Assembly (NCBI GenBank): GCA_015057715.1
Contig: SVDS01000022.1
Span: 10,221-46,265 of the forward strand
From: Paenibacillaceae bacterium
GTDB lineage: Bacteria > Bacillota > Clostridia > Lachnospirales > Lachnospiraceae
Length of the DNA stretch: 36,045 nucleotides
Direction of reading: 5' to 3'
In this document: piece by piece, positions 1 through 8,938 of the stretch
How positions within the stretch are numbered: the stretch's first letter is position 1
Layout of the letters: the number at the start of each line of letters is the position of its first letter
The notes under the pieces: model-generated
Database searches by the model: none
What the model saw: the letters and a program-made list of their open reading frames with translations, nothing else
Told to the model about the DNA's origin: nothing
Program-made: the position numbers and the translations under genes

Positions 1-19
1 TAAAAAGGGAGATATATAA

Positions 20-61
20 GAGGCGGAGCTTCCATTGTCAGGCAATGGCAGTCTCCGCCTC
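20..61 (-). terminator. Intrinsic terminator of the lipoprotein-to-crh operon
   Basis: Bases 20-28 pair with 53-61 (nine pairs, GC-rich), and 32-37 pair with 43-48 inside. Read on the minus strand, the hairpin follows the stop codon of the HPr-like gene by about 24 bases and leads into a T-rich stretch (TTATATATC, later TTTTT). On the plus strand no T-tract follows, so it serves the minus-strand operon. The T-tract is imperfect. Confidence 0.7.
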
Positions 62-84
62 AAAAACACGTTATATTCCAGATA

Positions 85-342
85 TTATTCCTGATTGCTT
101 AAGTATTTCTCGATCTCACTGACCGCATGCTCTTCATCTGTACCATCAGCTGTAATTGTAATCTGCTCTCCTGCTGCAAGGCCGAGAGTCATCATACCCA
201 TAATACTTTTGGCATTCACTCTTTTTGATTCGATTTCAACATAAATGTTGCTTTCATACTGGCTGGCAACCTGAACCAGCATAGCGACTGGTCTCGCCTC
301 CAAACCTGATGCAAGTTCCACGGTGACTGTTTTTCTTACCAT
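85..342 (-). CDS. crh: Crh-like HPr-domain protein, Glu at position 15
   Basis: An 85-residue HPr-fold protein. The start is the ATG at 342 because AGGAGG lies just upstream; a reading from 357 would put that ribosome binding site inside the gene. In ordinary HPr, His15 accepts phosphate from enzyme I; here the motif reads GLEARP, with Glu (GAG) at residue 15. Ser46, the target of HPr kinase, is present in AKSIMG. This combination is that of Bacillus Crh, which has Gln15 and acts only as a Ser-phosphorylated corepressor with CcpA. Position also matches: crh follows whiA in Bacillus. hprK lies four genes upstream in the same operon. Inferred role: regulatory partner in carbon catabolite control, unable to do PTS phosphotransfer. 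It is called HPr by family; the Crh name is by analogy. Confidence 0.85.
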   Translation of the reverse strand: MVRKTVTVELASGLEARPVAMLVQVASQYESNIYVEIESKRVNAKSIMGMMTLGLAAGEQITITADGTDEEHAVSEIEKYLSNQE

Positions 343-353
343 AATTATCCTCC

Positions 354-1340
354 TCATTCCTCTGAACGGGTCTGTTCCGTTCCGCTGCCCACGCCTGTCC
401 CGCGCAGCCGCCCTGCCAAATCACAAAGCTTTCTAAGTCGGTGGTTCACTCCTGATTTACCAACAGGAGGGTCCAGAGCTTCTCCAAGCTCCTTTAATGT
501 TGCGTCCGGCCTCTCCAGTCTCTCTCTGGCAATCTCCACTAAATTGTCAGGAAGATTATCAAGTCCGATTGTATCTCTGATATATTCTATATCTTCTATC
601 TGCTTTACCGCAGCTGATACCGTTTTATTAATATTTGCAGTCTCACAGTTGACCTGTCTGTTCACGCTGTTGCGCATATCCTTTAAGATCCTGATGTTCT
701 CAAGCTCCATTAAAGCAACCGGGGCCTCCATGACATTTAAAATATCAACAATCTGGCTTCCCTCTTTGATATAGACAACAAAATAACGCTTTCTCTTAAC
801 TATCTTTGCATCAAGTTCAAACGTTGCAATAATCGATTTCAACTGCACTGCTTTTTCTTCTGTGGCACATACGATTTCATAATGGTAGAACTTCTCCGGA
901 TCGCTTAAGGATCCTGACGACAGAAATGCACCTCTTATAAATGCTCTCCTGCAGCATGACTGCTGAATCACCACATTCTTTACTACACTTAGATTCTCTC
1001 CTACTTCTCCGTTCTCGTCAAGGAGTTTGGTTGCATGAAGTACCCGAATGGCATCTTCATGTTCCCGGATCGTCACCGTATAGGTACGGTTTTTATTCAA
1101 GTAGGCATTTCTTCTAATAGAGACATCAGTACTTATATTAAATGTTTTTTTCAATAATGTAAAGTACTTTCTTGCAACTGCTACATTTTCTGTATGGATT
1201 TTAATCGTATAGCGGTCATCTTCCGATATGATTATCTTGCCGCAAAGGCTGATGATCGCAGCCATTTCCGCGATCTGACAGTGTCTTGCCGGGCTGATCT
1301 GCCTGGAAAGTTCTTCTTTTAATTTGGAAGAAAATGACAT
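354..1340 (-). CDS. whiA: Sporulation/cell-division regulator WhiA
   Basis: A 328-residue protein of the WhiA family, a DNA-binding protein with an N-terminal LAGLIDADG-like fold and a C-terminal helix-turn-helix. The N-terminus MSFSSKLKEELSRQ and the C-terminal helix-turn-helix region (about 275-320, with TLKELGEALDPPVGKSGVNH) are typical, and the length fits. In Bacillus it influences cell division and chromosome segregation; in Streptomyces it controls sporulation septation. It starts two bases after the rapZ stop and its end abuts the ribosome binding site of the HPr-like gene, so translation is likely coupled across rapZ-whiA-crh. Confidence 0.95.
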   Translation of the reverse strand: MSFSSKLKEELSRQISPARHCQIAEMAAIISLCGKIIISEDDRYTIKIHTENVAVARKYFTLLKKTFNISTDVSIRRNAYLNKNRTYTVTIREHEDAIRVLHATKLLDENGEVGENLSVVKNVVIQQSCCRRAFIRGAFLSSGSLSDPEKFYHYEIVCATEEKAVQLKSIIATFELDAKIVKRKRYFVVYIKEGSQIVDILNVMEAPVALMELENIRILKDMRNSVNRQVNCETANINKTVSAAVKQIEDIEYIRDTIGLDNLPDNLVEIARERLERPDATLKELGEALDPPVGKSGVNHRLRKLCDLAGRLRGTGVGSGTEQTRSEE

Positions 1341-1342
1341 AT

Positions 1343-2224
1343 CTAGACCACCCTTTTCCCTGTATTATCCTTCTCTATATCCCTGTGTTCGATCTTAATA
1401 CCGAACTCAGCCCTGGATTTAAACTTTTCGTAAACCGCCTTGGCAACGGTTACGGATCGGTGCTTTCCGCCGGTACAGCCAATGGCTATCACCAGCTGAT
1501 TCTTTCCTTCCAGAACATAGTTTGGAAGCAGGAACTCCAGCATATCATAAAGCTTGTTCAAAAACAGATCAGCGGTTCCATGCTGCATCACATAGTCCCG
1601 CACTTCCTTTTCTTCCCCTGTCCTGTATCGCAGTTCTTCCACATAATAGGGATTGGGCAGAAACCTCACATCAAATACCAGATCTGCATCCGATGGAATT
1701 CCATATTTAAATCCGAACGAAAGGACGGTAATGTATAAATTCCGGTAAGATTCATGTTTCATGAAAATCTTTTCCAGCTCCTGCCTCAGTTCTTTGGTGA
1801 GAAGCTTGCTGGTATCGATGATATAATCAGCTTCTTCCTTTAGAAAAGCAAGCTTCCCACGCTCTTTTTCAATTCCGCTGTCGATTCTGCCGCCTGCTGC
1901 CAGTGGATGGGCTCTTCTGGTTTCTTTATACCGTTTAATCAGTATTTCATCTCCGGCATCCAGGAAAAGAATCTCAAAAGAAACCCGGTTTCTGGACCAT
2001 TCATCAAAGATCCTGTTTAAAACCGATAAATCCTCCCCGCTTCTGATATCAATACCCAAAGCAGCGTTCTGGATTCCTTCCGGATTTTTAGAGGTCAGCT
2101 CCGCAAACGTCTCAATGAGGGGGATGGGAAGATTATCCACACAGTAGAATCCCATATCCTCCAGCATCTTGAGCGCCTGGGTCTTCCCTGCGCCTGACAT
2201 GCCTGTCACAATTACAAGCCTCAC
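1343..2224 (-). CDS. rapZ: RapZ/YvcJ nucleotide-binding protein
   Basis: A 293-residue P-loop protein of the RapZ (YvcJ) family. Walker A is GMSGAGKT at residues 8-15; the C-terminal domain carries IGCTGGKHRSV at about 248-258, the family signature. In E. coli RapZ steers RNase E to the small RNA GlmZ to control GlmS; in Firmicutes the protein binds and hydrolyses GTP/ATP and its target is less clear. The start is GTG at 2224 with AAGGAG six bases upstream. It lies between murB and whiA. The glmR/yvcK gene that separates rapZ from whiA in Bacillus is absent here. Confidence 0.94.
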   Translation of the reverse strand: MRLVIVTGMSGAGKTQALKMLEDMGFYCVDNLPIPLIETFAELTSKNPEGIQNAALGIDIRSGEDLSVLNRIFDEWSRNRVSFEILFLDAGDEILIKRYKETRRAHPLAAGGRIDSGIEKERGKLAFLKEEADYIIDTSKLLTKELRQELEKIFMKHESYRNLYITVLSFGFKYGIPSDADLVFDVRFLPNPYYVEELRYRTGEEKEVRDYVMQHGTADLFLNKLYDMLEFLLPNYVLEGKNQLVIAIGCTGGKHRSVTVAKAVYEKFKSRAEFGIKIEHRDIEKDNTGKRVV

Positions 2225-2243
2225 TGTATACTCCTTTGCACCG

Positions 2244-3155
2244 TTAAAACTTTCCCAGTGTCTTTACTTCCATCTCAAGCATTACTCCGGTTTTTTCGTA
2301 TACCCTGTTCTTTATCTCTTCACATAAGGCTATAATGTCCGCCGCAGTTGCCTGATTTTTATTAATCACGAATCCGCAGTGTTTTTCTGAAACCTGGGCA
2401 CCTCCTACGGAAAATCCCCGAAGTCCTGCGTCTTCGATCAGCTTCCCGGCAAAATGTCCTTCCGGGCGTTTAAAGGTGCTTCCTGCACTTGGAAATTCCA
2501 AGGGCTGTTTTTCTTTTCTTCTGCGTGCCAGCTCATCCATTCGTTCTTTAATCGAAACCGGATCGCCTTCTTTTAAGCGAATGTTTGCTTCCACCACCAC
2601 ATACTGCTTTGGTATAATGCAGCTGGTCCGGTATCCCAAAGAAAGGTCGCAGGCGGGAATCTCTTTGATATCGCCATCCCCTGTTACTACTTTTACACTG
2701 CGAAGTACCTCTTTCATCTCCGAACCATATGCACCGGCATTCATGACTACAGCTCCCCCCAGTGTTCCCGGTATTCCGGCAGCAAACTCAAAGCCTGTCA
2801 GTGATGCCTTATATGCTTCCTGTGCAATTCTCGCCAGAGAAAGTCCTGCTCCGGCTTTTATCATCCCCGTCTCATGATTCACCTGACAGCTGTTAAAGCT
2901 GTCCATAGAGATAACCACCCCGTCAAAACCCTGATCCCCCACCAGAAGATTACTTCCATTGCCTAAAATGAAGTACGTCTCATTCTCCTGCTTACAAGTC
3001 TTAATGACTGCAGCAAGTTCCTTTTCATCTCCCGGAGTTACAAAGCAGGCTGCCGGTCCCCCAACCCGGAAGGATGTATGTCTTTTCATCTCTTCCCCTG
3101 CTTTTATATGGTTTTTATCGGCTGCACCAAGAAGTTTTTCATAAATTCCAGTCAT
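2244..3155 (-). CDS. murB: UDP-N-acetylenolpyruvoylglucosamine reductase
   Basis: A 303-residue FAD enzyme of peptidoglycan precursor synthesis; it reduces UDP-GlcNAc-enolpyruvate to UDP-MurNAc with NADPH in the cytosol. Visible family motifs: TSFRVGGPA near the N-terminus (FAD-binding domain), GAGLSLARIA, AGIPGTLGGAVVMNAGAYG, YRTS, GSTFKRPEG with the proton-donor Ser, and the C-terminal MLEMEVKTLG with the catalytic Glu. The start is the ATG at 3155, preceded by TGAGGTG seven bases away; an in-frame TTG at 3167 would leave no ribosome binding site. It starts just after the hprK stop. Confidence 0.95.
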   Translation of the reverse strand: MTGIYEKLLGAADKNHIKAGEEMKRHTSFRVGGPAACFVTPGDEKELAAVIKTCKQENETYFILGNGSNLLVGDQGFDGVVISMDSFNSCQVNHETGMIKAGAGLSLARIAQEAYKASLTGFEFAAGIPGTLGGAVVMNAGAYGSEMKEVLRSVKVVTGDGDIKEIPACDLSLGYRTSCIIPKQYVVVEANIRLKEGDPVSIKERMDELARRRKEKQPLEFPSAGSTFKRPEGHFAGKLIEDAGLRGFSVGGAQVSEKHCGFVINKNQATAADIIALCEEIKNRVYEKTGVMLEMEVKTLGKF

Positions 3156-3163
3156 CAGACACC

Positions 3164-4096
3164 TCAATCATCCTGTTTTCTTGATAAGTTTGCCTGGACG
3201 CGGTTGTATAATTCCTGTGCCGCGTTGTACCCCATCTTCTTCTGTCTGTAATTGACGGCAGCTGATTCAACGATAATGGCCAGATTACGGCCCGGACGAA
3301 CGGGAATGGAATGGCATACTACCTGATTGCCTAAGAACTCCGTGTAATTGTCCTCGATCCCCAGTCTGTCGTACTCTTTATCCTTATCCCAGTCTTCCAG
3401 CTTAATTACCATATCAATGGCCTGTGTATCCTTTACACTCTCTACACCGAACAAGGTCTTCACATCGATAATTCCGATTCCTCGTAATTCAATAAAATGT
3501 CTTGTGATTTCCGGTGCACTTCCTATTATGGTATCATCACTCACCTTGCGGATCTCCACAACGTCATCGGTTACAAGACGGTGTCCTCTCTTGATCAGTT
3601 CCAGAGCTGCCTCACTTTTGCCGATGCCGCTCTCTCCCATAATCAGCACACCTTCACCAAATACGTCAACCAAAACGCCATGAATGCTGATACATGGCGC
3701 AAGCTTCACCTTCAGCCAGCGGATTACCTCAGCCATTAAATCAGATGTGGTCTTATCTGAAACAAGGCATGGGATTCCATAATGATTACAAAGTGCCAGC
3801 ATATCCTCATCGGGATTCTGGCTGCGGCTGTATACCAGACACGGAATCTGATAGGAGAGAAGCTTATCGTACATCTCCATCTTTCTTTCATGGCTCATCT
3901 GGTTTATATATTCCTGCTCTACATATCCGATAATCTGAACCCGTTCACTGTCAAAGTGATCAAAAAAACCGGTCAGCTGGAGAGCCGGACGGTTTACATC
4001 CGGATGGCTGAGCACAATTTTCTCCGCATCGATCTCCGGCGTCATATTCCGGAGATTCATTTTTTCAATCAGATCTGTGATTGCTACTCCATGCAT
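3164..4096 (-). CDS. hprK: HPr kinase/phosphorylase
   Basis: A 310-residue bifunctional enzyme that phosphorylates Ser46 of HPr/Crh with ATP or pyrophosphate and removes it with phosphate: the sensor of carbon catabolite control in Firmicutes. Walker A is GESGIGKS at residues 154-161, the position expected for the family; the HprK signature LRGIGIIDV and C-terminal IPVRPGRNLA are present. The start chosen is the ATG at 4096 (MHGVAITDL), which has AAAGGAG nine bases upstream and aligns with the Bacillus N-terminus; an upstream in-frame ATG at 4186 would add 30 residues and overlap the end of uvrC. Its likely substrate is the Ser46 protein encoded at the end of this operon. Confidence 0.95.
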   Translation of the reverse strand: MHGVAITDLIEKMNLRNMTPEIDAEKIVLSHPDVNRPALQLTGFFDHFDSERVQIIGYVEQEYINQMSHERKMEMYDKLLSYQIPCLVYSRSQNPDEDMLALCNHYGIPCLVSDKTTSDLMAEVIRWLKVKLAPCISIHGVLVDVFGEGVLIMGESGIGKSEAALELIKRGHRLVTDDVVEIRKVSDDTIIGSAPEITRHFIELRGIGIIDVKTLFGVESVKDTQAIDMVIKLEDWDKDKEYDRLGIEDNYTEFLGNQVVCHSIPVRPGRNLAIIVESAAVNYRQKKMGYNAAQELYNRVQANLSRKQDD

Positions 4097-4132
4097 GGTG
4101 AAATGCTCCTTTTCATCTGTTTTTTTCATACT

Positions 4133-4149
4133 AACACAGATTTTGTGTT
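4133..4149. repeat. Perfect inverted repeat AACACA-N5-TGTGTT before hprK
   Basis: Bases 4133-4138 and 4144-4149 are exact reverse complements around five bases. It lies in the 70-base gap between the uvrC stop and the hprK start. No T-tract follows on either strand, so it is not a normal terminator. It may be a small operator or an RNA hairpin; function unknown. Confidence 0.4.
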
Positions 4150-4166
4150 TTGAAAAGCAGTGGGTA

Positions 4167-6038
4167 CTAATTATGAAAGAATTCATACACGCTTTTAGCT
4201 GAACGGGAATTCATGCCTTCCGTGGCTTCCAGTTCTTCCAGCGTGGCTTCTTTCACGGCTTCCAGCCCCTTAAACCGGCGCATCAAAGCCTTTCTCCGCC
4301 CAGGCCCGATATCTGGAATATCATCAAGAATTGATTTTACCTGGCCCTTGCTTCTTAAACTTCTGTGATACTCAATGGCAAACCGGTGGGCTTCATCCTG
4401 AATTCTTGTGATCAGTTTAAAGCCTTCTGAATGCCGGTCAATGGGAATTTCCACATTGTTATAGTACAGTCCCCTGGTCCGGTGATTGTCATCTTTCACC
4501 ATTCCGCATACAGGAATGGCAAGCCCCAGCTGTTCTATGACCTCCAGAGCGATGTTCACCTGGCCTTTTCCTCCATCCATCATGATTAAATCAGGGAAAC
4601 GGGTAAAGCTACCAAGTTCTTCATCGACGCCCTTCTCCCTTAAGCTTTCCGCTTCCTGTAACCCATGGGAAAATCTTCTGGTCAGAACCTCATTCATGGA
4701 AGCATAGTCATTGGCTCCCTTTACCCATTTTATCTTGAATTTTCTGTAATCATTCCGCTTGGGTCGTCCGTTTTCGTAAACGATCATAGACCCTACCGAC
4801 TCAAAACCGCTTATGTTGGAAATATCAAATGCCTCAATCCGTTTTACACCAGTAAGACCAAGCAGACTTCCCACCTCATTCATGGCACCGACGGTACGAA
4901 GCTCCTCCCGCTTGATCTTTTCTTTATCCTGAGAAAGCACCAGAGCCGCATTTCTCTCCGCCAGCTCCACAAGACGTTCCTTCTGCCCCTTTTTCGGTAT
5001 GATGAGTTTTACTTTCTGTCCCCGTTTGGCAGACAGCCACTCTCCAATCACCGCTTCCTCCTCAAGCTGGGTCTGAACCCATATCTCTCTTGGAATAAAG
5101 GGAGTTCCGGAATAGAACTGTTTTACAAAGCTGGTTAAAATCTGGCCGTTGTCTTCTGCAGTGGCCACATTCACATGGAAATGCTCTCTTCCGATCAGCT
5201 TTCCCTCACGCACAAAAAAGACCTGGACCACAGCATCTTTTTCATCTTTTGCCATGGCGATAATATCCCGGTCTTCCATACCGCTGTCTGTGATCTTCTG
5301 TTTTTGGGCAATCTGTTTTACACTGGTCAATAAATCTCTGTATTCAATGGCTTTTTCAAAATCCATTTCATCGGATGCAGCCTGCATCTTTTCTTCCAGC
5401 ATGGTAATGACAGGCGCGTATTTGCCTCCAAGAAAATCAAGTACTAAACCGATGGATTTCCCATAGTCTTCCTGGCTGATATATCCCTGGCAGGGCGCCT
5501 GACACTGTTTGATATGATAGTTTAAGCAGGGTCTTTCTTTCCCGATATCTCTGGGCAGATTCCGGTTGCAGGTTCTGATCTGATACAGCTTGTGGATCAG
5601 TTCAATGGTATCCTTTACCGCTCCTGCACTGGTATAGGGACCAAAATATCTGCTTTTATCCTTTTTCATATCTCTGGAAAACAGGACTCTTGGAAATTCC
5701 TCGTACATGGTAACCTTAATGTAAGGATAAGTTTTATCATCCTTTAACATGGTGTTATAACGGGGGCGGTGCTCCTTGATTAAATTGCATTCCAATACAA
5801 GTGCTTCCAGTTCCGAGTCTGTTATAATGTATTCAAAACGGGCGATTCTCGATACCATCTGTTCGATCTTTGCCGTTTTATTTCTGCTGCTTTGAAAATA
5901 CTGCCTGACCCTGTTTTTTAAGCTGATGGCTTTTCCAACATAGATAATTTCGTCCCGCCTGTCGTGCATGATATACACACCAGGCTGGGACGGCAGTTTT
6001 TTTAATTCTTCTTCTATATTAAATTCGATGTGGTCCAC
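4167..6038 (-). CDS. uvrC: Excinuclease ABC subunit C
   Basis: A 623-residue UvrC, the dual-incision nuclease of nucleotide excision repair. Domains in order: GIY-YIG nuclease at about 15-95 (GVYIMHD... YVGKA), a Cys-rich segment at about 150-180, UVR motif at about 205-240 ([13 protein letters not shown], contact with UvrB), RNase H-like 5'-incision domain from about 390 ([10 protein letters not shown] with the catalytic Asp), and a C-terminal double helix-hairpin-helix (about 570-620, [16 protein letters not shown]). The start is GTG at 6038 with GAGGTG eleven bases upstream. It follows the DUF1653 gene by 10 bases. Confidence 0.96.
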   Translation of the reverse strand: MDHIEFNIEEELKKLPSQPGVYIMHDRRDEIIYVGKAISLKNRVRQYFQSSRNKTAKIEQMVSRIARFEYIITDSELEALVLECNLIKEHRPRYNTMLKDDKTYPYIKVTMYEEFPRVLFSRDMKKDKSRYFGPYTSAGAVKDTIELIHKLYQIRTCNRNLPRDIGKERPCLNYHIKQCQAPCQGYISQEDYGKSIGLVLDFLGGKYAPVITMLEEKMQAASDEMDFEKAIEYRDLLTSVKQIAQKQKITDSGMEDRDIIAMAKDEKDAVVQVFFVREGKLIGREHFHVNVATAEDNGQILTSFVKQFYSGTPFIPREIWVQTQLEEEAVIGEWLSAKRGQKVKLIIPKKGQKERLVELAERNAALVLSQDKEKIKREELRTVGAMNEVGSLLGLTGVKRIEAFDISNISGFESVGSMIVYENGRPKRNDYRKFKIKWVKGANDYASMNEVLTRRFSHGLQEAESLREKGVDEELGSFTRFPDLIMMDGGKGQVNIALEVIEQLGLAIPVCGMVKDDNHRTRGLYYNNVEIPIDRHSEGFKLITRIQDEAHRFAIEYHRSLRSKGQVKSILDDIPDIGPGRRKALMRRFKGLEAVKEATLEELEATEGMNSRSAKSVYEFFHN

Positions 6039-6048
6039 CTGGTTCGAA

Positions 6049-6570
6049 TCACCTCAATCTTGTTCCGTCGTATTTGATCTGCAGTTCCAGATAACGCTCT
6101 ACAGCGTAGTATTTTTCTTCCGGCTCCGAATCCGCTCTTCCAATCTCCATGATTTCACAGATGGCAAGCAGTTCTTCTGCCGTAAATTTGTCTTTGTAGG
6201 TTCTTAAGACCTCCAGTTTCTCATGATACGTCTCTGCGTCAAGAAATGCAAGCAGATTTTTATTGGGACCGTGGTGTTCTTCTTTATTTCCCTCTTCTTT
6301 TTGTTCTGCCTCCGGCTGGTCCTTAGAATCGGAATCCTTTAAATCCACCCGTTCAAACCGGTACTTTTGAAGAACATCCGGATATTTTTCATGATCCACC
6401 TCGCTGGTAAACATGGAGAGAGGACGTACATAAACATCAAAGGTTCCGTACAGAGCCTGATAAACTACCATCTTTTCTCTGGTCTCGGAATGAATCGCAA
6501 CTGCTACAATCTGATACATCTTATCCTTAAAATGTCTGTAAAATTCTCCTGGTCTTGGTGTTCTCTCCAT
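6049..6570 (-). CDS. DUF1653 domain protein, function unknown
   Basis: A 173-residue protein. The first 65 residues match the DUF1653 family ([18 protein letters not shown], then VVYQALYG and YVRPLSMF), a small domain common in bacteria with no settled role. The C-terminal half is acidic and Lys/Glu-rich, then carries a helical segment (about 105-173) unlike the domain. The start is the ATG at 6570 with GAGGA six bases upstream; the GTG at 6582 overlaps the stop of the gene before and has no spacing for a ribosome binding site. It lies between the lipoprotein gene and uvrC, without gaps. Confidence 0.8.
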   Translation of the reverse strand: MERTPRPGEFYRHFKDKMYQIVAVAIHSETREKMVVYQALYGTFDVYVRPLSMFTSEVDHEKYPDVLQKYRFERVDLKDSDSKDQPEAEQKEEGNKEEHHGPNKNLLAFLDAETYHEKLEVLRTYKDKFTAEELLAICEIMEIGRADSEPEEKYYAVERYLELQIKYDGTRLR

Positions 6571-6578
6571 AGCTTTCC

Positions 6579-8030
6579 TCACTTTTCATTTCTTAAACCG
6601 CCTGTGGTCACGATCACAACAGGTGGCTTATTCCTTTTTTCTTTTTTTTCTGATGCTTCCCCGGTCTCTGATTGCTGTCTGGTTGTCTCTTCTTCCACTG
6701 CACCTTCCAGACTCTTCTCCGCCTCACTCTGAACTTTGACAGGAGCCTGTGTGGTTTTAGCAGCTGCAGTTTCTGATTCTGCCGCTTTCGTGGCTCTTTG
6801 CCGAGCAATCCTGGCCACTTCCTTTTTCGCCTCTTCCTCAGATAACAGGGCATCCCAGGTATAGCGGTTGGAGGCACTCCAAAGAATCCATTCGTCGTAC
6901 CCTGCATCGTAAACCGCCTGGATCTGTTCTCTGACTTCTTTCTTTCCATATGAAATATGGTGATCCAGATAAGAAGCTGTAAAGTCCTGAAGCCATGGAC
7001 GTACTACCGCCTGGTTACCTGACTCTCCACGGGTCTTTTCCAAATCTGATTTAGAAAGCTTTAAGGCGGCACGAATGGTCTTATATGGTTCTGTATCCGG
7101 ATGATCGATTCCAAAATTACCGTCGCCGTAGTGGGACGGATAGATCATGGGGCAGATATAGTCCAGATGGTTTGCCATATCACTGTAAACCTGTCCCACT
7201 GCCTGAGCATCCACGTTGCTGCCGATAATGGTTCCAAACACATCGGCTGAAACCGTGATATTCCTGGCAGAGAGTTTCCCATAGGCGTACTGAATGAATT
7301 CTGTTATAATATCGGTTTTCGAACGTCCTTTGGTCTCATCCTCATCAAAGACTACCTGCTTCATGGAACTGTCCGTAGCAAACCGGATGTAGTCAAACTG
7401 GACTTCATCAAAGCCTGCTCTGGAAGCGGCTTCTCCCACTTCCACAAGATAATCCCAGACTTCCGTGCGGTACGGATTCACCCACGCAAGCCCCTTATTA
7501 TCTCTGTGCAGACTTCCATCCTTGTTTTTTAAGCTCCATTCCGGTTTCTGCTCCGCCAGATAGGGATCACGAAATGCGACCACCCTTGCAATGGTATAGA
7601 TTCCTTTTGCTTTTAACTGTGCCATCATGGCAGGCATATCCTGAATATATTTTTTCTCTGCTCCGATTTCCTTCACCGTGGGAGCACCATCCATTGCAAA
7701 CGTAATTCTGCCGTCGTCATTCTTAACGTCGATTACCACTGCATTGATTTCCGTACCCTCAATCTTGTCAAGTATAGCCTGAAAGCCCTCAGATCCAGCC
7801 ATATATCCGGAAATATAGATTCCCTTCACTTTCACTGGGGATTTCTTCGGAAGCGCAGACACTGGAAGAGTCTCCTCCTGCTTGTCCGCCTCACTGCTCT
7901 CGCTGGAATCGTCAGTGGTCTCGTCACTGGAAGGACTGTTCTTCTGAATCTCAGGGATACCTTTATATCTGCTGCATCCGGACGCTACTAATGAGCATAC
8001 AATTACTGCTAAAAGCCATCGTTTCATCAT
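6579..8030 (-). CDS. Putative glycoside hydrolase lipoprotein (DUF4015 family)
   Basis: A 483-residue lipoprotein. The N-terminus is a type II signal peptide with lipobox VASGC and the lipidated Cys at residue 19, so it should sit on the outer face of the membrane. A Ser/Glu/Asp-rich linker (about 25-62) follows. Residues about 68-400 match the DUF4015 putative glycoside hydrolase family, a TIM-barrel-like fold (KGIYISGYMAG, NAVVIDVKNDDGRITF, EVQFDYIRFA, CPMIYPSHYG, YDEWILWSASNRY). The tail (about 405-483) is low-complexity Thr/Glu/Ala/Lys. Substrate unknown; cell-wall or extracellular glycan is a guess. First gene of the operon that runs to crh. The ribosome binding site is weak (AAGTGA); ATG at 8030 or 8027. 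Confidence 0.75.
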   Translation of the reverse strand: MMKRWLLAVIVCSLVASGCSRYKGIPEIQKNSPSSDETTDDSSESSEADKQEETLPVSALPKKSPVKVKGIYISGYMAGSEGFQAILDKIEGTEINAVVIDVKNDDGRITFAMDGAPTVKEIGAEKKYIQDMPAMMAQLKAKGIYTIARVVAFRDPYLAEQKPEWSLKNKDGSLHRDNKGLAWVNPYRTEVWDYLVEVGEAASRAGFDEVQFDYIRFATDSSMKQVVFDEDETKGRSKTDIITEFIQYAYGKLSARNITVSADVFGTIIGSNVDAQAVGQVYSDMANHLDYICPMIYPSHYGDGNFGIDHPDTEPYKTIRAALKLSKSDLEKTRGESGNQAVVRPWLQDFTASYLDHHISYGKKEVREQIQAVYDAGYDEWILWSASNRYTWDALLSEEEAKKEVARIARQRATKAAESETAAAKTTQAPVKVQSEAEKSLEGAVEEETTRQQSETGEASEKKEKRNKPPVVIVTTGGLRNEK

Positions 8031-8084
8031 TTCACTTTCACTTTCTTTATGGTCTTCAGTGTTTTATTGTAATAATTATTTAAC

Positions 8085-8113
8085 ATTTTACCACATTTTG
8101 TAAAATTTTCCAA
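8085..8113 (-). promoter_or_regulatory. Sigma-A type promoter for the lipoprotein-uvrC-hprK-crh operon
   Basis: On the minus strand TTGGAA (8108-8113) and TAAAAT (8085-8090) stand 17 bases apart, about 55 bases before the lipoprotein start. Both hexamers are near consensus and the region is AT-rich. Confidence 0.55.
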
Positions 8114-8131
8114 ATAAATTTAATATTCCGG

Positions 8132-8150
8132 ATGCAGCCCTTTGCTGCAT
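8132..8150 (-). terminator. Possible weak terminator after the GNAT gene
   Basis: Bases 8132-8138 and 8144-8150 form a seven-pair stem (ATGCAGC/GCTGCAT) with a five-base loop just past the GNAT stop. The minus-strand sequence after it is AT-rich but lacks a clear T-tract, so termination may be partial. Confidence 0.35.
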
Positions 8151-8153
8151 GGT

Positions 8154-8924
8154 TTAAAAACCAGTGATTTCATAAACCGGATACTCCCGGTCAAAATGAT
8201 ATCCAAGTTTTTGGGAAAGTGCCACAGAACCGGGGTTTTGGGCATCCCAGCTTGGATAAAGTCCTCTTTTTAAGCATTCCAGGATCAGCTTTGCTCCGCA
8301 GGCCAATGCCAGCCCCTGACGCCTGCAATCTTTTCTGGTATCAATCTCAATTTCAATACCGCCACGGTAAACCGTGTAGGAGGAAGCACCGGAAACCACC
8401 TGATCTCCCAAAAGAGCTGCGACTCCGATTCCCCTTTTTTTATAATCTTCATAGTCTGCGAACTGGGAGCACAGATCTTCGGACCAGCTGTGCTCCATTA
8501 CCTGATTGTAAATCTCTTCATCAATCAAGCGAAGGGAATAGCGGGGCGAAAGACTTTCCACAGCTCTTGTTAATACCTCTTTATCAAAAACATCCGGCTC
8601 TTTCTTAATTGCATAACGGATCCGTCTTGTTGCAGATGATTTCCATACTGTCTCGATGGCTTCAGACCATGCCTCATCCCTGGGAACCATAATGATAAAA
8701 TCAGAATTCCTTCCTGATGGTTTATTTCTAATTAATTCTTCGTCTGGCTTGCCGGAAAAAAAGCAGAAATCCCCGATTACAAGCTGGGCTGACTGGGGGG
8801 CTTTCTCCTGATCAGCAAAGGCCCTTCCCATGACATTTTGCAGGCAGGACCAGATCAGTGTTTCCTCCCAGCCGGTAAACAGAGGTTCCAGAATGGATTT
8901 GTCTTCAATTTCTATCACTCCCAT
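8154..8924 (-). CDS. GNAT-family acetyltransferase
   Basis: A 256-residue protein resembling the GNAT_acetyltran family. The C-terminal part has the acetyl-CoA binding pattern: a beta strand with GGIEIEIDT, then RRQGLALACGAKLI (the RxxGxA loop), and LSQKLGYHFD near the end. The N-terminal half is poorly conserved. Substrate unknown. The start is the ATG at 8924 with GAGGAG six bases upstream; earlier in-frame codons would overlap tag. Last gene of the map-tag-GNAT operon. Confidence 0.75.
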   Translation of the reverse strand: MGVIEIEDKSILEPLFTGWEETLIWSCLQNVMGRAFADQEKAPQSAQLVIGDFCFFSGKPDEELIRNKPSGRNSDFIIMVPRDEAWSEAIETVWKSSATRRIRYAIKKEPDVFDKEVLTRAVESLSPRYSLRLIDEEIYNQVMEHSWSEDLCSQFADYEDYKKRGIGVAALLGDQVVSGASSYTVYRGGIEIEIDTRKDCRRQGLALACGAKLILECLKRGLYPSWDAQNPGSVALSQKLGYHFDREYPVYEITGF

Positions 8925-8938
8925 AGTTTCTCCTCGTC

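Noticed and set aside
1334-1738. A 134-codon plus-strand frame over rapZ
   Set aside because: It is fully antisense to rapZ, a well-conserved gene, and has no ribosome binding site.
3164-4186. A longer HprK starting at 4186
   Set aside because: It overlaps the end of uvrC, adds 30 residues not found in the family, and places AAAGGAG inside the gene; the ATG at 4096 fits both the ribosome binding site and the family length.
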